Under the pieces are notes generated by a model. It saw nothing but the letters and a program-made list of their open reading frames with translations, had not been told where the DNA came from and did no database searches. The translations under genes and the position numbers were made by a program. From contig JAFWGI010000015.1 of the NCBI GenBank assembly GCA_017512425.1, positions 434,001 through 498,000 of the forward strand: a DNA stretch of 64,000 bases, read 5' to 3'. The stretch comes from Hyphomicrobium sp. (GTDB lineage: Bacteria > Pseudomonadota > Alphaproteobacteria > Rhizobiales > Hyphomicrobiaceae). Each line of letters opens with the position of its first letter. Within the stretch, counting starts at the first letter, position 1. Positions 17,519 to 27,404 of this stretch are shown here, piece by piece.

Positions 17519-18862
17519 TTACGTCCGCTCGACGCCTGCGTATTCATAGACCGTCTGGCCGGCGACGACGGTGCGCAGCACGCGGCCCTGCATCTTGGCT
17601 TCGTCGAACGGCGTATTGCGCGAGCGCGAGCGCAGCAGATCCTTGTTGACGACCCACGGCTCGCCCGGATCGAACAACAACAAATCGGCGATGGCGCCTT
17701 TCGCAAGCCGGCCCGAGTGCAATCCGAGCAGGCGCGCCGGATTGATCGTCATGGCTTTGAGCAGCGCCAGCAGCGAGATTTCCCCGGCATTGACGAGACG
17801 CAGTCCCGCCGAGAGCAGCGTCTCGAGACCGACCGCGCCATCAGCTGCTTCCGCGAACGGTCGCCGCTTGGTATCGGCGTCTTGCGGATCATGGCTGGAG
17901 ACGATGATGTCGATATCGCCGCTCGCTATTCCGCGCACCATCGCGAGGCGATCGTCTTCCTTGCGCAGCGGCGGCCGCATCTTGAAGAACGTGCGGTAGG
18001 AGCCGATGTCGTTTTCGTTCAGCGTCAAATGATTGATCGAGACGCCGCACGTCACATTCAATTTGCGGGCTTTGGCATTGCGCACGACGTCGAGGCTTTC
18101 GGCGCAACTGATCGTCGCCGCGTGATAGCGCCCGTTGGTCATTTCAACGAGACGCACGTCGCGTTCGAGGATGATCGTCTCGGCGATTTTCGATGCGCCG
18201 GATAAGCCGAGGCGGGCTGCGACTTCGCCGGAGTTCATCGCGGCGTTGCCGGACAAGTAGGGGTCTTCGGTGTGGTGCACGACGAGTGCGCCGAAGTCCT
18301 TGGCGTAGTTCAAAACGTTACGCATGACGCGCGTGTTGATGATCGTCGACTTGCCGTTCGAGAACGCAATGGCGCCTGCCCGCTTCAGCAGGCCGATCTC
18401 GGACATCTCTTCGCCATTGAGACCTTTGGTCGCCGCTGCCATCGTATGGACGTGGACGAGGGCATTGTCGCGCGCGCGGCGCTGGATAAAGTCGACAAGC
18501 GCAACGGTGTCGATGACGGGATTTGTTTCCGGCATGACGACGATGGTCGTGACGCCGCCCGCTGCTGCCGAATGGCTCGCGGTCTTCAAGGTTTCGCGAT
18601 GCTCGAAGCCGGGTTCGCCTGTGAAGACTTGCGCGTCGATGAGCCCCGGCGACAGCACATGGCCTTTACAGTCGATGACGTCTGCGCCGTCGGGCGCGTT
18701 GCGCCGTAGGTGCGGACCGAGGTCGGCGATCAATCCGTCTTTGACGAGCAGGCCGCCGGGCGTGTCCTTGTTCGATGCCGGATCAACGAGGCGCGCGTTG
18801 ATGTAGACCGTCGCATTGCCGGCGTTTTTCGGTTTCTCGAGCGATTTGGTTTGCGTGTTCAT
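17519..18862 (-). CDS. pyrC: Dihydroorotase-like protein, N-terminal HxH motif missing
   Basis: The 447-residue protein belongs to the amidohydrolase superfamily, dihydroorotase group, and its ATG overlaps the pyrB stop by four bases. The usual metal motif DxHVHxR is replaced by [10 protein letters not shown] (residues 76-85), so both N-terminal metal histidines are absent. Later positions are partly kept: [15 protein letters not shown] and [12 protein letters not shown]. Two readings are possible: an inactive dihydroorotase-like partner that shapes aspartate carbamoyltransferase (as PyrC' or PyrX proteins do), or an enzyme with altered metal binding. The pyrimidine pathway context is firm; activity is not. 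Confidence 0.85.
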   Translation of the reverse strand: MNTQTKSLEKPKNAGNATVYINARLVDPASNKDTPGGLLVKDGLIADLGPHLRRNAPDGADVIDCKGHVLSPGLIDAQVFTGEPGFEHRETLKTASHSAAAGGVTTIVVMPETNPVIDTVALVDFIQRRARDNALVHVHTMAAATKGLNGEEMSEIGLLKRAGAIAFSNGKSTIINTRVMRNVLNYAKDFGALVVHHTEDPYLSGNAAMNSGEVAARLGLSGASKIAETIILERDVRLVEMTNGRYHAATISCAESLDVVRNAKARKLNVTCGVSINHLTLNENDIGSYRTFFKMRPPLRKEDDRLAMVRGIASGDIDIIVSSHDPQDADTKRRPFAEAADGAVGLETLLSAGLRLVNAGEISLLALLKAMTINPARLLGLHSGRLAKGAIADLLLFDPGEPWVVNKDLLRSRSRNTPFDEAKMQGRVLRTVVAGQTVYEYAGVERT

Positions 18863-19833
18863 GCTGCGGCGCCTCCGAGGCCCGGAAGGTGCGCGGACAA
18901 GGCTTCGAGAACGGCCATGCGGACCGCGACGCCCATTTCGACCTGTTCGCGAATGACGCTGCGTGAGTGGTCCGCCACGGTCGACGCGATTTCGACGCCG
19001 CGGTTCATGGGGCCTGGATGCATAACGAGCGCATCGGGCTTCGCGCGCGCCAGCTTTTCGAGATCGAGACCGAAGAAGTGGAAGAATTCGCGGCTCGATG
19101 GGACGTAGGAGGCTTCCATGCGTTCGCGCTGCAGGCGCAGCATCATGACGATGTCCGCGCCCTCGATGCCTTTCCACATATCGGTGAAGACTTCGCAGCC
19201 GAGGCGCTCGGGCGACGACGGAAGCAGCGTCGATGGTGCAATGATGCGGACGTTGGCGCCGAGCGTATGCAGCACGTTGATGTTCGAACGCGCGACGCGC
19301 GAATGCAGAATGTCGCCGCAGATCGCGACCGTCAGTCCCTCAATGCGGCCCTTGGCACGGCGGATCGTTAGCGCGTCGAGCAGCGCTTGTGTCGGATGCT
19401 GATGCGCGCCGTCGCCGGCGTTGATCACCGAGCAGTCGACTTTCTGCGACAAAAGTTCAACCGCGCCGGCTGCGTGATGGCGCACGACGATGATGTCGGG
19501 CCGCATGGCGTTCAGCGTTACCGCGGTATCGACGAGCGTTTCGCCTTTCGTCACCGATGACGTCGCGACATTCATGTTCATGACGTCGGCGCCGAGCCGT
19601 TTGCCGGCCATCTCGAACGAGGCCTGCGTCCGTGTCGAGCTTTCGAAGAAGAGGTTGATCAAAGTGCGCCCGGCGAGCACATCGCGCTTTGGGCCATTCT
19701 GCCGGATGTGATCTGCGGCTTTGTCGGCGAGATCGAGCAGGAAATTGATTTCTGGTGCCCCCAGACCTTCGCAGGTCAGCAGGTGGCGGCGCGGAAAACG
19801 CGACAGCGCTTTGGACTTGGATGATTGTGCCAT
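18859..19833 (-). CDS. pyrB: Aspartate carbamoyltransferase catalytic subunit
   Basis: The 324-residue enzyme has the carbamoyl-phosphate motif SSTRT at residues 65-69 ([14 protein letters not shown]), [14 protein letters not shown], the HHAAG and [16 protein letters not shown] stretches, and HPGPMNRG near the C-terminus. It condenses carbamoyl phosphate and aspartate to carbamoyl aspartate in pyrimidine synthesis. The ATG at 19833 is followed by [20 protein letters not shown], the family N-terminus. Upstream, at 19867-19882, the DNA can form a CCGCAAG/CTTGCGG hairpin, but I see no clear attenuator. Confidence 0.95.
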   Translation of the reverse strand: MAQSSKSKALSRFPRRHLLTCEGLGAPEINFLLDLADKAADHIRQNGPKRDVLAGRTLINLFFESSTRTQASFEMAGKRLGADVMNMNVATSSVTKGETLVDTAVTLNAMRPDIIVVRHHAAGAVELLSQKVDCSVINAGDGAHQHPTQALLDALTIRRAKGRIEGLTVAICGDILHSRVARSNINVLHTLGANVRIIAPSTLLPSSPERLGCEVFTDMWKGIEGADIVMMLRLQRERMEASYVPSSREFFHFFGLDLEKLARAKPDALVMHPGPMNRGVEIASTVADHSRSVIREQVEMGVAVRMAVLEALSAHLPGLGGAAA

Positions 19834-20059
19834 TAAAGGCGTTTCTATACGGGGAGTCCGAGGCGCCCGCAAGCACTTGCGGCCCACAGTTCACAGCGTA
19901 CTTAAAGCATCGTAATTTGAACGCTTGGTATCCGGCCGGAAGCCTGAAAATGTTGATGTTGAGCGTGGCTTGCGGGCAATCACGTTTTCCTGCTCGATCC
20001 CGATGAGATCAATCGTTTGGGTGAGGTCGCAATGCTGTGGCAAGTTGGCGTTTTAAGGT

Positions 20060-21277
20060 TCACGTAAAAAGCCAGCTTGAGACGCCGCCGCGGCGCGCAA
20101 GGTCGGCAAGCTCGGCATCGATGCCTGCGAACATCAGCCCCGAGGCATCGGAATCGAACCACGGCGCGCCAGCGTGCGCACTGCGGTACGGCTGCAGCAG
20201 GCGATACCAGGCGCTTTGATCGAAGTCGCGCTCGGCTGGCGATATTGCCGGCACGCGTTTCAAGACGGGCTGGTTGGCCATCCACGTGTATGCGGCCTGC
20301 CAGACGTCGGTTGACGCTGGCATGTTGTGGCGCGCTTTCAGCTGATTGATTGCGAGCACGCCGGTCTCGCGCTGATGCGGCCCGACTTCGAGCGTCGCAA
20401 GGCGTGCGCCGTTGCGCTTGACGGAATACAGCCGGCATTTATCGCGGACGATACGGTCGCTGTATTGATCAGCGCAGTTTTGCATCGCGTGCGCTTCAGC
20501 GAGAATGGCCGAATGATCCATCAGCGGTTCGAATGTGTAGCCATTCGCGATGCCGGGCTTCAGCCACGGATCGGTGACGACGCCGGGCGTCAATTGCAAC
20601 ACCAGACGCACACGATTGAACCAGCTCTTGGCGGCGCAGAGCGCGGTGTCGAATGCGATCTCCTGGCGCCACGGCACGACAATCAATTTGTGCGCGGCCG
20701 TATCGGGCTGACCGGAATACCAAGCATACGCGGCGACGACGGCAATCAGCTTCTCGGCATCGCCATCGCTTGCGAAGACGTTCTGTCCGGCAAACCAGAT
20801 CGCGAAATCTTCGTGGCAAGCGCGTTCGGCGAACATGACGCTTTCAAGCCAGAACGCGCTTTCACTCGCGTGCGACGGCAGTCGTGCTGCAATCCGGCGT
20901 CCGAAACCTTCCGATTTCGGTACCGAGGGCGGCAGCGCTTCGAACGCTTCCGGCGGCAGGCGGCGCAACCACATCGGCATGTCGAGCGCACGGGCGACGA
21001 ATTTCAACTGCGCGCCGCTTTCGATCAGTGCGATCGCGTTGAGGCGGGCCTCGAGTGTGCCGCGGCGTGCGCCGAGCACATAAAGAATTCCGGGAAACGT
21101 CGCTGCAAGATCGGCGATACGCGATGACGAACGGACGAGGCGGCGCACTTCGCGACGGACGGAAACCGGGAAACGCTGCACGACGCTTTCGGTTTGCGGG
21201 TTAATTTCGGTTACGACGGGCCGGCGCAGCGTTGCCGCGCGCGCCGCGCCATCGTGATATCTGAGGGCCTCACTCAT
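20060..21277 (-). CDS. PcfJ-like domain protein, function unknown
   Basis: The 405-residue protein has no signal peptide. Its C-terminal part contains AMQNCADQYSDRIVRDKCRL, then YSVKRNGARLATLEV, which resembles the PcfJ-like pattern (HNCVGSYA..., I..R...TLEL) found in plasmid and phage-related proteins. The N-terminal 150 residues are helical and Arg-rich (RREVRRLVRSS). The start at 21277 (MSEALRYHDG) has GGACGGAC upstream; the frame is open a further 21 codons. It lies alone between pyrB and ruvX. The role is unknown. Confidence 0.6.
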   Translation of the reverse strand: MSEALRYHDGAARAATLRRPVVTEINPQTESVVQRFPVSVRREVRRLVRSSSRIADLAATFPGILYVLGARRGTLEARLNAIALIESGAQLKFVARALDMPMWLRRLPPEAFEALPPSVPKSEGFGRRIAARLPSHASESAFWLESVMFAERACHEDFAIWFAGQNVFASDGDAEKLIAVVAAYAWYSGQPDTAAHKLIVVPWRQEIAFDTALCAAKSWFNRVRLVLQLTPGVVTDPWLKPGIANGYTFEPLMDHSAILAEAHAMQNCADQYSDRIVRDKCRLYSVKRNGARLATLEVGPHQRETGVLAINQLKARHNMPASTDVWQAAYTWMANQPVLKRVPAISPAERDFDQSAWYRLLQPYRSAHAGAPWFDSDASGLMFAGIDAELADLARRGGVSSWLFT

Positions 21278-21392
21278 GCCACTTGTCCGTCCAACGCACG
21301 CGCATTTCACCGCCCCGCAACACGCGATGAGCGTCGTCAAGTATTGCGGCAGAGGTGCGACGGGGGCTGGACGAAAGCGTGAAGCGCAGTAG

Positions 21393-21899
21393 TTATGCCG
21401 AGATTTGATTGCGCAGGCGATCGAGCGCGCTTTGCAGGATCAGCGTCGCCGCGAGCTTGTCGATCACTTCGGCGCGGCGTTTGCGCGTCTGATCGGCGTC
21501 GATCAGCATGCGTTCGGCGATCGCCGTGGTCAGGCGCTCATCCCAGAGCAGCACGGGCAGGGCCGATAACTTATTGAGATTGCGAGCGAGCGCGCGCGTC
21601 GCCTGGGCACGGGGGCCTTCCGTGCCGTCGAGGTTGCGGGGGAAGCCGAGCACGAGGCCGCTAACACCGTGCGCCGCCGCCAGTCCCAGCAACCGCTCCA
21701 TATCGGCCGCGAATTTGCGCCGCTCGATTGTCTCCAGAGCCGAAGCGATCGTGCGCGTGACGTCCGACAATGCGAGTCCGTAGGTTTTCGTACCGGCGTC
21801 GATACCAATCAGACGGCCGGTATTGCCAACGGCGTCGCGAAAAGCCGCCGTGTCCTCGGTCGTTAAGCCGCTCGCAACAATTTTCAGGCCGTCACTCAT
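21393..21899 (-). CDS. ruvX: Putative pre-16S rRNA nuclease / Holliday junction resolvase-like RuvX (YqgF)
   Basis: The 168-residue protein has the RNase H-like fold motifs of YqgF: GIDAGTKTYGLALSD (Asp34), VLGFPRNLDGTEGPRA, LLWDERLTT and the final IDKLAATLIL aspartate. An N-terminal extension of about 28 residues precedes the core, common in Rhizobiales. YqgF trims the 5' end of 16S rRNA precursor. Divergent from the fused MFS/spermidine synthase gene. Confidence 0.92.
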   Translation of the reverse strand: MSDGLKIVASGLTTEDTAAFRDAVGNTGRLIGIDAGTKTYGLALSDVTRTIASALETIERRKFAADMERLLGLAAAHGVSGLVLGFPRNLDGTEGPRAQATRALARNLNKLSALPVLLWDERLTTAIAERMLIDADQTRKRRAEVIDKLAATLILQSALDRLRNQISA

Positions 21900-22049
21900 A
21901 TTTTCTTTCGGGTTTGCTGGCGGCCGAGGGTCGAAACGCCAACGATTGCGGCTGTCTTAACAGCACCTTACCGCACAGCCTTCAAGGAAGATCAACCATT
22001 CCGTCTTAACGTCTCACCGCGCGTTATCGAGTGGCAGGAGTATCTGAGT

Positions 22050-24332
22050 ATGTATGCGACGCTCACAGGTCCGGCGTTTGCCGGCCGTTTGGCGACGGCG
22101 CGCGGGCAGGCGGCAGTCCTGGCGATATTCACGGCAACGCTATTCTTGTCGGCCCTGCTCCTGTTCTCGGTCCAGCCGATGTTCGCGAAAATGGTGCTGC
22201 CGCAGCTCGGCGGTTCGCCATCGGTTTGGGCGGTATCGACGTGCTTCTTCCAGGCCGTGCTGCTGCTCGGCTACTGCTACGCGCATGTTCTCAACCGTTT
22301 CGTCGCGCCGCACGTGGCGCCGCTCGTGCATCTCGCGGTTCTCGCGATCGCCTATCTCGCCATGCCGATCGGGTTGCCCGTTGGCGCGTCCGAGCCGCCG
22401 GCGGATGGCGCCTACCTCTGGCTGATCGGCATTCTCGCGGCGGGCGTCGGCCTGCCGTTCTTCGCAGTCTCGGCCAACGCGCCTCTGCTGCAGGCCTGGT
22501 TCAGCCGCACGGGTAACGCACACGCAAACGATCCGTATTTTCTTTACGGCGCGTCCAATCTCGGCAGCTTGCTGGCGCTGCTCAGCTATCCGGTCGTGAT
22601 CGAACCTGTACTTGGTCTTAGCGAACAGTCGAGCGTGTGGACGATCGGCTTTGTTATGCTCGCGACGGCGATTGCCGTCTCGGGCGTCGTCATGATCGCG
22701 CTTGGACGCGAGGCCAACACACCGGCTGCGACCGTCGCGAACGCTGCGGCACCGTTGACGCTTAGTCAGCGCGCGCGCTGGGTGCTGTTCTCGGCTGTGC
22801 CGTCGGGATTGCTCGTCGCCTTTACGACGCACTTGTCGACCGACATTGCGGCTGCGCCGTTTCTATGGGTCGTACCGCTCGCGCTCTTCCTGTTGACCTT
22901 CGTTCTCGTGTTCCGCGAAACGCCGGTCATTTCGCATGCTATCCTCGTGCGCATTCAGCCGCTGCTCATTTCGATGACGATGCTGACGCTGATCGGCACC
23001 GCGTTCGACTGGTGGCAATCGAGCCTCGTCGCGTTCTCATCGTTCATGGTGACGACGCTCGTTGCGCATCGGGCGCTTTATGAAGACCGCCCTGCCGCAA
23101 GCCACTTGACGGAATTCTATCTCTGGATGTCGCTCGGGGGCGTCATCGGCGGCATGTTTGCGGCGATCCTCGCGCCGCAGATTTTCAACGCGACTTATGA
23201 ATTCCCGCTGTTGCTGACGCTTGGCATGCTGTGCCGTCCGGGCGTGTTCAGCGACTTCGGAACGGACGAAAAGCGTAAGCTTGGCATCGCGGCGGTCGTT
23301 GCGGTAAGTGCGCTCGGTCTCGGCTTTGCTGTTAAATATCTGCACTCCGACCAGCAGGCGATGGTGATCGGTGTCTACGCGATTGCGGCTGGCACGGTAT
23401 TCCTGATTGCCTCAGGCCAGTATGCCAAGTTGCAGGTCTTGATCATCGGCGCGCTGGCGTCGGTCGTCATGTTCCTGCCGTCGAACCTCAATCGCGGCGA
23501 ACCCTCGCGCAGCTTCTTCGGCGTCATCCGTGTCCTGGAAAGCGAGAACGGCGACGTCCGCCGCTTCCTGCACGGCACGACCAGCCACGGCGCGCAGCGC
23601 CTGAAAGATGCGCACGGAAACGTCATCATGCCGCCGGTCCCGGCGACCTACTATCACCCGGCGTCACCGATGGCGATGGCCGTCAACGTGGCACGCGATG
23701 CCAGCGGCAAACCGTCGTCTCAATTCCGTGCCGGTATTATCGGTCTCGGTGTCGGCTCGATGGCTTGCTATTCGAAGGCGGAGGAAGCCTGGCGCTTTTA
23801 TGAGATCGACGCAGCGGTCGTTGCGGTCGCCGCCGATCCGAAGCGCTTCAACTTCCTCTCCGCCTGCCGTCCGAATGCCGACATTGTTCTTGGTGACGCG
23901 CGTCTAACCGTTGCCAAAGAACAGCGGGCGAGCTTCGACTATTTGCAGATCGACGCGTTTTCGTCGGACGCCGTGCCGACGCACTTGCTGACAGCGGAAG
24001 CGGTCAAGCTCTACCTCGACAAGCTGACCGACAACGGTGTGCTCGCGATGCACGTTTCCAATCGGCACCTCGACCTCGCGCCGGTCGCGGCGGCGGCGGC
24101 GTTGGCAACGCCGGGCACGTCGGTCGCGATCGTCAATAGCCAGCCGAAAGACGTGTCCATCGATTCGGCGCCGTCCATTGTCGTCATCGTCACCAAAAAC
24201 CCGGCAGTCATTGCGCCGGTCATGCCATGGCAAGGTGCAAGGCTGCAGGATACCGCGCTTGTGACGCCGTGGACCGATGACTATTCGGATATCGTCTCGG
24301 CGCTGTGGCGCGTCTACGGGCGGAAACACTAA
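22050..24332 (+). CDS. Fused MFS / spermidine synthase-like membrane protein
   Basis: The 760-residue protein has about ten to twelve hydrophobic segments over residues 25-480 and then a soluble SAM-methyltransferase-like domain: AGIIGLGVGSMACYSK, YEIDAAVVAVAADP, ADIVLGDARLTVA, DYLQIDAFSSDAVPTHLLT. This is the fused MFS/spermidine synthase architecture. Substrate and reaction are unknown; the glycine-rich loop and the DAFSSD stretch suggest the propylamine-transferase fold is intact. An AGGAG site lies 9 bases before the ATG. A strong hairpin follows at 24360-24390. Confidence 0.85.
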   Translation: MYATLTGPAFAGRLATARGQAAVLAIFTATLFLSALLLFSVQPMFAKMVLPQLGGSPSVWAVSTCFFQAVLLLGYCYAHVLNRFVAPHVAPLVHLAVLAIAYLAMPIGLPVGASEPPADGAYLWLIGILAAGVGLPFFAVSANAPLLQAWFSRTGNAHANDPYFLYGASNLGSLLALLSYPVVIEPVLGLSEQSSVWTIGFVMLATAIAVSGVVMIALGREANTPAATVANAAAPLTLSQRARWVLFSAVPSGLLVAFTTHLSTDIAAAPFLWVVPLALFLLTFVLVFRETPVISHAILVRIQPLLISMTMLTLIGTAFDWWQSSLVAFSSFMVTTLVAHRALYEDRPAASHLTEFYLWMSLGGVIGGMFAAILAPQIFNATYEFPLLLTLGMLCRPGVFSDFGTDEKRKLGIAAVVAVSALGLGFAVKYLHSDQQAMVIGVYAIAAGTVFLIASGQYAKLQVLIIGALASVVMFLPSNLNRGEPSRSFFGVIRVLESENGDVRRFLHGTTSHGAQRLKDAHGNVIMPPVPATYYHPASPMAMAVNVARDASGKPSSQFRAGIIGLGVGSMACYSKAEEAWRFYEIDAAVVAVAADPKRFNFLSACRPNADIVLGDARLTVAKEQRASFDYLQIDAFSSDAVPTHLLTAEAVKLYLDKLTDNGVLAMHVSNRHLDLAPVAAAAALATPGTSVAIVNSQPKDVSIDSAPSIVVIVTKNPAVIAPVMPWQGARLQDTALVTPWTDDYSDIVSALWRVYGRKH

Positions 24333-24359
24333 GGCATCGCGCCAAAAACCGGTTTGCAA

Positions 24360-24399
24360 GCAGGGCGCCGCGCACCACGCGGTGCCCTGCTTCGTTTCC
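24360..24399 (+). terminator. Rho-independent-like terminator after the MFS/spermidine synthase gene
   Basis: GCAGGGCGCCGCG pairs with CGCGGTGCCCTGC (one G-T pair) around a five-base loop, followed by TTCGTTTCCT. It ends about 60 bases after the stop of the upstream gene and precedes gatC. Confidence 0.65.
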
Positions 24400-24518
24400 T
24401 GATGCGTTTCCGGGCATCCAAAGCGCCGCAGGCAGGCGGGCCGGTTGCCTTTCGGCCTCGGGGGAAGCTATGAGAGCGGGAGCAGAATTCCGATTTCCAG
24501 CCCCTTGAGGAAAATGTC

Positions 24519-24806
24519 ATGCAGGTCGACGAAGCGACCGTCCGGCGCATTGCGCGCCTTGCGCGCATTAAGGTCACGGATGCCGAGGCCAAGGGCCTCG
24601 AAAATGAGCTGACGCAGATCCTTCAGTGGGTGGAGCAACTCGGCGAAGTCGACACCTCGGCCGTTGAGCCGATGACGCGCGTCGTGCCATCGGCGATCAA
24701 GATGCGCGAGGACGTGATCGCGGACGGTGAGATCGCCGCGACGGTCACGGCCAACGCGCCGATGTCCGAGGACGAATTTTTCGTCGTCCCCAAAATCGTG
24801 GAGTGA
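24519..24806 (+). CDS. gatC: Glutamyl/aspartyl-tRNA amidotransferase subunit C
   Basis: The 95-residue protein reads [20 protein letters not shown], then a long helix with [27 protein letters not shown] and MREDVIADG, which is standard GatC. It stabilises GatA-GatB in the complex that converts Glu-tRNA(Gln) or Asp-tRNA(Asn) to the amide forms. First gene of a gatC-orf-gatA-cm-orf-gatB row. Confidence 0.95.
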   Translation: MQVDEATVRRIARLARIKVTDAEAKGLENELTQILQWVEQLGEVDTSAVEPMTRVVPSAIKMREDVIADGEIAATVTANAPMSEDEFFVVPKIVE

Positions 24807-24811
24807 GCGAC

Positions 24812-25222
24812 ATGCGGTCTTGGTCGTTCGCGCTTTTCCTGACGGCAGCGATCGTGAGCACAGCGGCTCGCGCTGACGATGCGGCCGTCAAAGGGGCGTT
24901 CATCGGGCCCGGGACCTATGCAACCGCTGAAGGTTGCAAGAAGCTCGCGGCAATCGAGGCCGGCGGTGATCAAAACGTCGGTACCGTTCCGGAGACGCTG
25001 ACGGAGGACGGCTTTGATAGCTGGGAAGGCTCGTGCGCGTTCGTTTCCGTCTCCGAAGTCGAGACGGGAAAAAAGTGGAAGGCCCAAATGCAATGCGTTG
25101 AGGGCGCCGAAGAAGTCGAAGAGACCGATATTTTCGAGCGGATGCCGGACGGCACGCTCAAGGTCACGCAGGATGATCACGTCACTGTCTTGCAACGCTG
25201 CGATGCCGCTAAAGGAAATTAA
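24812..25222 (+). CDS. Secreted protein of unknown function between gatC and gatA
   Basis: The 136-residue protein has a signal peptide (MRSWSFALFLTAAIVSTAAR, cleavage near ADDA) and four cysteines in the mature part (EGCKK, GSCAF, MQCVEG, QRCDA), which could form two disulfides in the periplasm. A GGAG site 8 bases before the ATG supports this start; a GTG at 24803 overlapping the gatC stop is possible. It starts 5 bases after gatC and ends 3 bases before gatA, so it is translated in the same unit. No known family recognised. Confidence 0.75.
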   Translation: MRSWSFALFLTAAIVSTAARADDAAVKGAFIGPGTYATAEGCKKLAAIEAGGDQNVGTVPETLTEDGFDSWEGSCAFVSVSEVETGKKWKAQMQCVEGAEEVEETDIFERMPDGTLKVTQDDHVTVLQRCDAAKGN

Positions 25223-25225
25223 TTC

Positions 25226-26725
25226 GTGACGGATCTGACCAAACTGACGCTTTCGGAAGCGCGCGACGGCTTGAAGAAGAAGACGTTCACGGCGGCCGAG
25301 CTGACCGACGCATTCATCGGCGCAATTGAAAAAGCCAATCCGGCAATCAACGCCTATGTGTTGCCGACGCCCGAACATGCGCGCGCGCAAGCCAAGGACA
25401 GCGACAAGAGGATCGCCAGTGGCAAAGCGGGTCTGCTCGAAGGTCTGCCGCTCGGCAACAAGGATCTGTTCTGCACGAACGGCATTCGCACGACGGCGTG
25501 CTCGAAAATTCTCGGCAACTTCGTGCCGGCGTATGAATCGACCGTCGGCCAGAATTTGTGGAACGCCGGCGCGGTCATGCTCGGCAAGCTCAACAACGAC
25601 GAATTCGCGATGGGCTCGTCGAATGAGACGAGCGCGTGGGGAACCGTCGTGTCGCCGTGGCGGCGCAAGGGTAAGGACGGCAAGCCGACGACCGACAAGC
25701 TGGTGCCGGGCGGATCGTCGGGCGGATCGTCCGCTGCGGTCGCGGCTGACCTCTGCTTGGCAGCAACGGCGACAGATACTGGCGGCTCGATCCGTCAGCC
25801 CGCGGCGCTGACCGGCACCGTCGGCATCAAGCCGACGTATGGCCGTTGCTCGCGGTGGGGCATCGTCGCGTTTGCGTCGTCACTCGATCAGGCAGGCCCG
25901 ATCACCAAGACGGTGCGCGATGCAGCGATGATGCTGAAGGTCATGGCGAGCCACGATCTGAAAGACACCACGTCCGTCGACGCACCTGTTCCGGATTACG
26001 AAGCCGCACTCGGCAAGGGCGTCAAAGGTCTGCGCGTCGGCGTGCCGAAGGAATATCGCGTCGATGGCATGTCGAAGGAAATTCAGAAGCTCTGGGACGA
26101 CGGCATCGCGTGGCTGAAGGCAGTCGGCGCGACGATCCACGATATCTCGCTGCCGCACACCAAGTACGCTCTGCCGGCGTACTACATAGTTGCGCCTGCG
26201 GAAGCATCATCCAACCTCGCGCGATACGACGGTATGCGCTACGGCCTGCGCGTGCAGGGCGATAACCTGACGGATACCTATGAAAAGACGCGCGCCGAGG
26301 GTTTCGGCAAGGAAGTCCGCCGCCGCATTCTGATCGGCACGTATGTGCTGTCTGCAGGTTACTACGACGCCTACTATCTGAAAGCGCAGAAGGTGCGCAC
26401 GCTCATCAAGCAGGATTTCGACAAGGCGTGGGCCGACGTCGACGTCGTGCTGACGCCGACGACGCCGTCTCCGGCGTTTGCGTTTGGCGAAAAATCCGGC
26501 GATCCGCTGGCGATGTATCTCGAAGATATTTTCACCGTAACGGTCAATATGGCCGGATTGCCCGGCATGTCCGTACCCGCTGGCCTATCGTCGGAAGGCA
26601 CGCCGCTCGGCTTGCAGCTGATTGGCAAGCCCTTCGACGAAGAGACACTGTTCCGCACTGCGCAGGCGATTGAAGATGCCGCCGGCCGCTTCAAGGCGCC
26701 GGGCGATTGGTGGATGAAAGGCTGA
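25226..26725 (+). CDS. gatA: Glutamyl/aspartyl-tRNA amidotransferase subunit A
   Basis: The 499-residue amidase-signature enzyme begins at a GTG codon 3 bases after the preceding gene. The catalytic Lys is in [11 protein letters not shown], the Gly/Ser-rich block [19 protein letters not shown] and [15 protein letters not shown] supply the two catalytic serines, and [12 protein letters not shown] follows. It releases ammonia from glutamine for transamidation by GatB. The following chorismate mutase gene starts 2 bases after its stop. Confidence 0.96.
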   Translation: MTDLTKLTLSEARDGLKKKTFTAAELTDAFIGAIEKANPAINAYVLPTPEHARAQAKDSDKRIASGKAGLLEGLPLGNKDLFCTNGIRTTACSKILGNFVPAYESTVGQNLWNAGAVMLGKLNNDEFAMGSSNETSAWGTVVSPWRRKGKDGKPTTDKLVPGGSSGGSSAAVAADLCLAATATDTGGSIRQPAALTGTVGIKPTYGRCSRWGIVAFASSLDQAGPITKTVRDAAMMLKVMASHDLKDTTSVDAPVPDYEAALGKGVKGLRVGVPKEYRVDGMSKEIQKLWDDGIAWLKAVGATIHDISLPHTKYALPAYYIVAPAEASSNLARYDGMRYGLRVQGDNLTDTYEKTRAEGFGKEVRRRILIGTYVLSAGYYDAYYLKAQKVRTLIKQDFDKAWADVDVVLTPTTPSPAFAFGEKSGDPLAMYLEDIFTVTVNMAGLPGMSVPAGLSSEGTPLGLQLIGKPFDEETLFRTAQAIEDAAGRFKAPGDWWMKG

Positions 26726-26727
26726 AG

Positions 26728-27093
26728 ATGAATCCGATACGACCCTGGGAATGCGCCGACATGAGCCAGGTGCGCGCTGAGATCGACCGCATCGACGAAG
26801 CGCTCGTCGATCTGATCGCGGAGCGCTTCGGCTACGTCGACCGCGCTTGGCAATTGAAACGCAATACGCCGGAAGGCGCGACGGTGCCGTGGCGCATTCA
26901 GCAGGTCATCGACAAGGTCAAGGCACGCGCCAAAGATCGGCAGCTGCCGCCCGATATCGTCGATATGGTCGGCGCACAGTGGAAGAATATGATCGGCTGG
27001 TTCGTGCAGTACGAAGAAGAGCAATTGCGCTTAGCGCAGGATGCGACCAACAAATCGGCCAACGCTACTGCGGGTGACGCCGATGGGGCCTGA
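26728..27093 (+). CDS. Chorismate mutase, AroQ type
   Basis: The 121-residue protein has the AroQ helix RAEIDRIDEALVDLIAERFG and VDRAWQLKR with the expected Arg and Lys, then VKARAKDRQLPPDIVDMVGA and a final helix. This is the small, monofunctional chorismate mutase/isochorismate pyruvate-lyase-like fold; it should turn chorismate into prephenate for Phe and Tyr synthesis, or act on a related ester. The ATG at 26728 is 2 bases after the gatA stop; an earlier in-frame ATG at 26707 overlaps gatA. Its place inside the gat row suggests co-transcription only. Confidence 0.85.
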   Translation: MNPIRPWECADMSQVRAEIDRIDEALVDLIAERFGYVDRAWQLKRNTPEGATVPWRIQQVIDKVKARAKDRQLPPDIVDMVGAQWKNMIGWFVQYEEEQLRLAQDATNKSANATAGDADGA

Positions 27094-27376
27094 TCTACAA
27101 CCCGACGTCAACGTCTGGGAACTGTTGGCATACGGCGCACTGAACCCGGCGACAATCGCGGCTGCGTTTTACGTCGGCCGTCAGGCGGACGAGAAGCCGA
27201 AGATTCTGATTGCGGCGTTTGCTGGCGCGGTCGCGGGAGCGGCACTGCTTTACGTTCTGACGCTGCTCAGAATTTGGGATGCACCGATGCTTGGGCGCGC
27301 GAGCGGTGGCGTGCTCGTCGCTGGCCTCGTCGCGGGTGTCGTCTACGGATGGATTGGATACGCGACGCGCAAGTAA
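27083..27376 (+). CDS. Small membrane protein between chorismate mutase and gatB
   Basis: The 97-residue protein overlaps the chorismate mutase stop by 11 bases. It has three hydrophobic segments (LNPATIAAAFYVG, ILIAAFAGAVAGAALLYVLT and GGVLVAGLVAGVVYGWIGY), with LLRIWDAPMLGR between the last two, and ends YATRK. It is probably an inner-membrane protein. I recognise no family. Confidence 0.7.
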   Translation: MGPDLQPDVNVWELLAYGALNPATIAAAFYVGRQADEKPKILIAAFAGAVAGAALLYVLTLLRIWDAPMLGRASGGVLVAGLVAGVVYGWIGYATRK

Positions 27377-27404
27377 AGCGTGGCGCGAATAGGAGAAGGC
27401 AAGA

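Noticed and set aside
18863..19177. Upstream extension of the pyrC frame by 105 codons
   Set aside because: It overlaps pyrB and is Arg-rich; the ATG overlapping the pyrB stop is the natural start.
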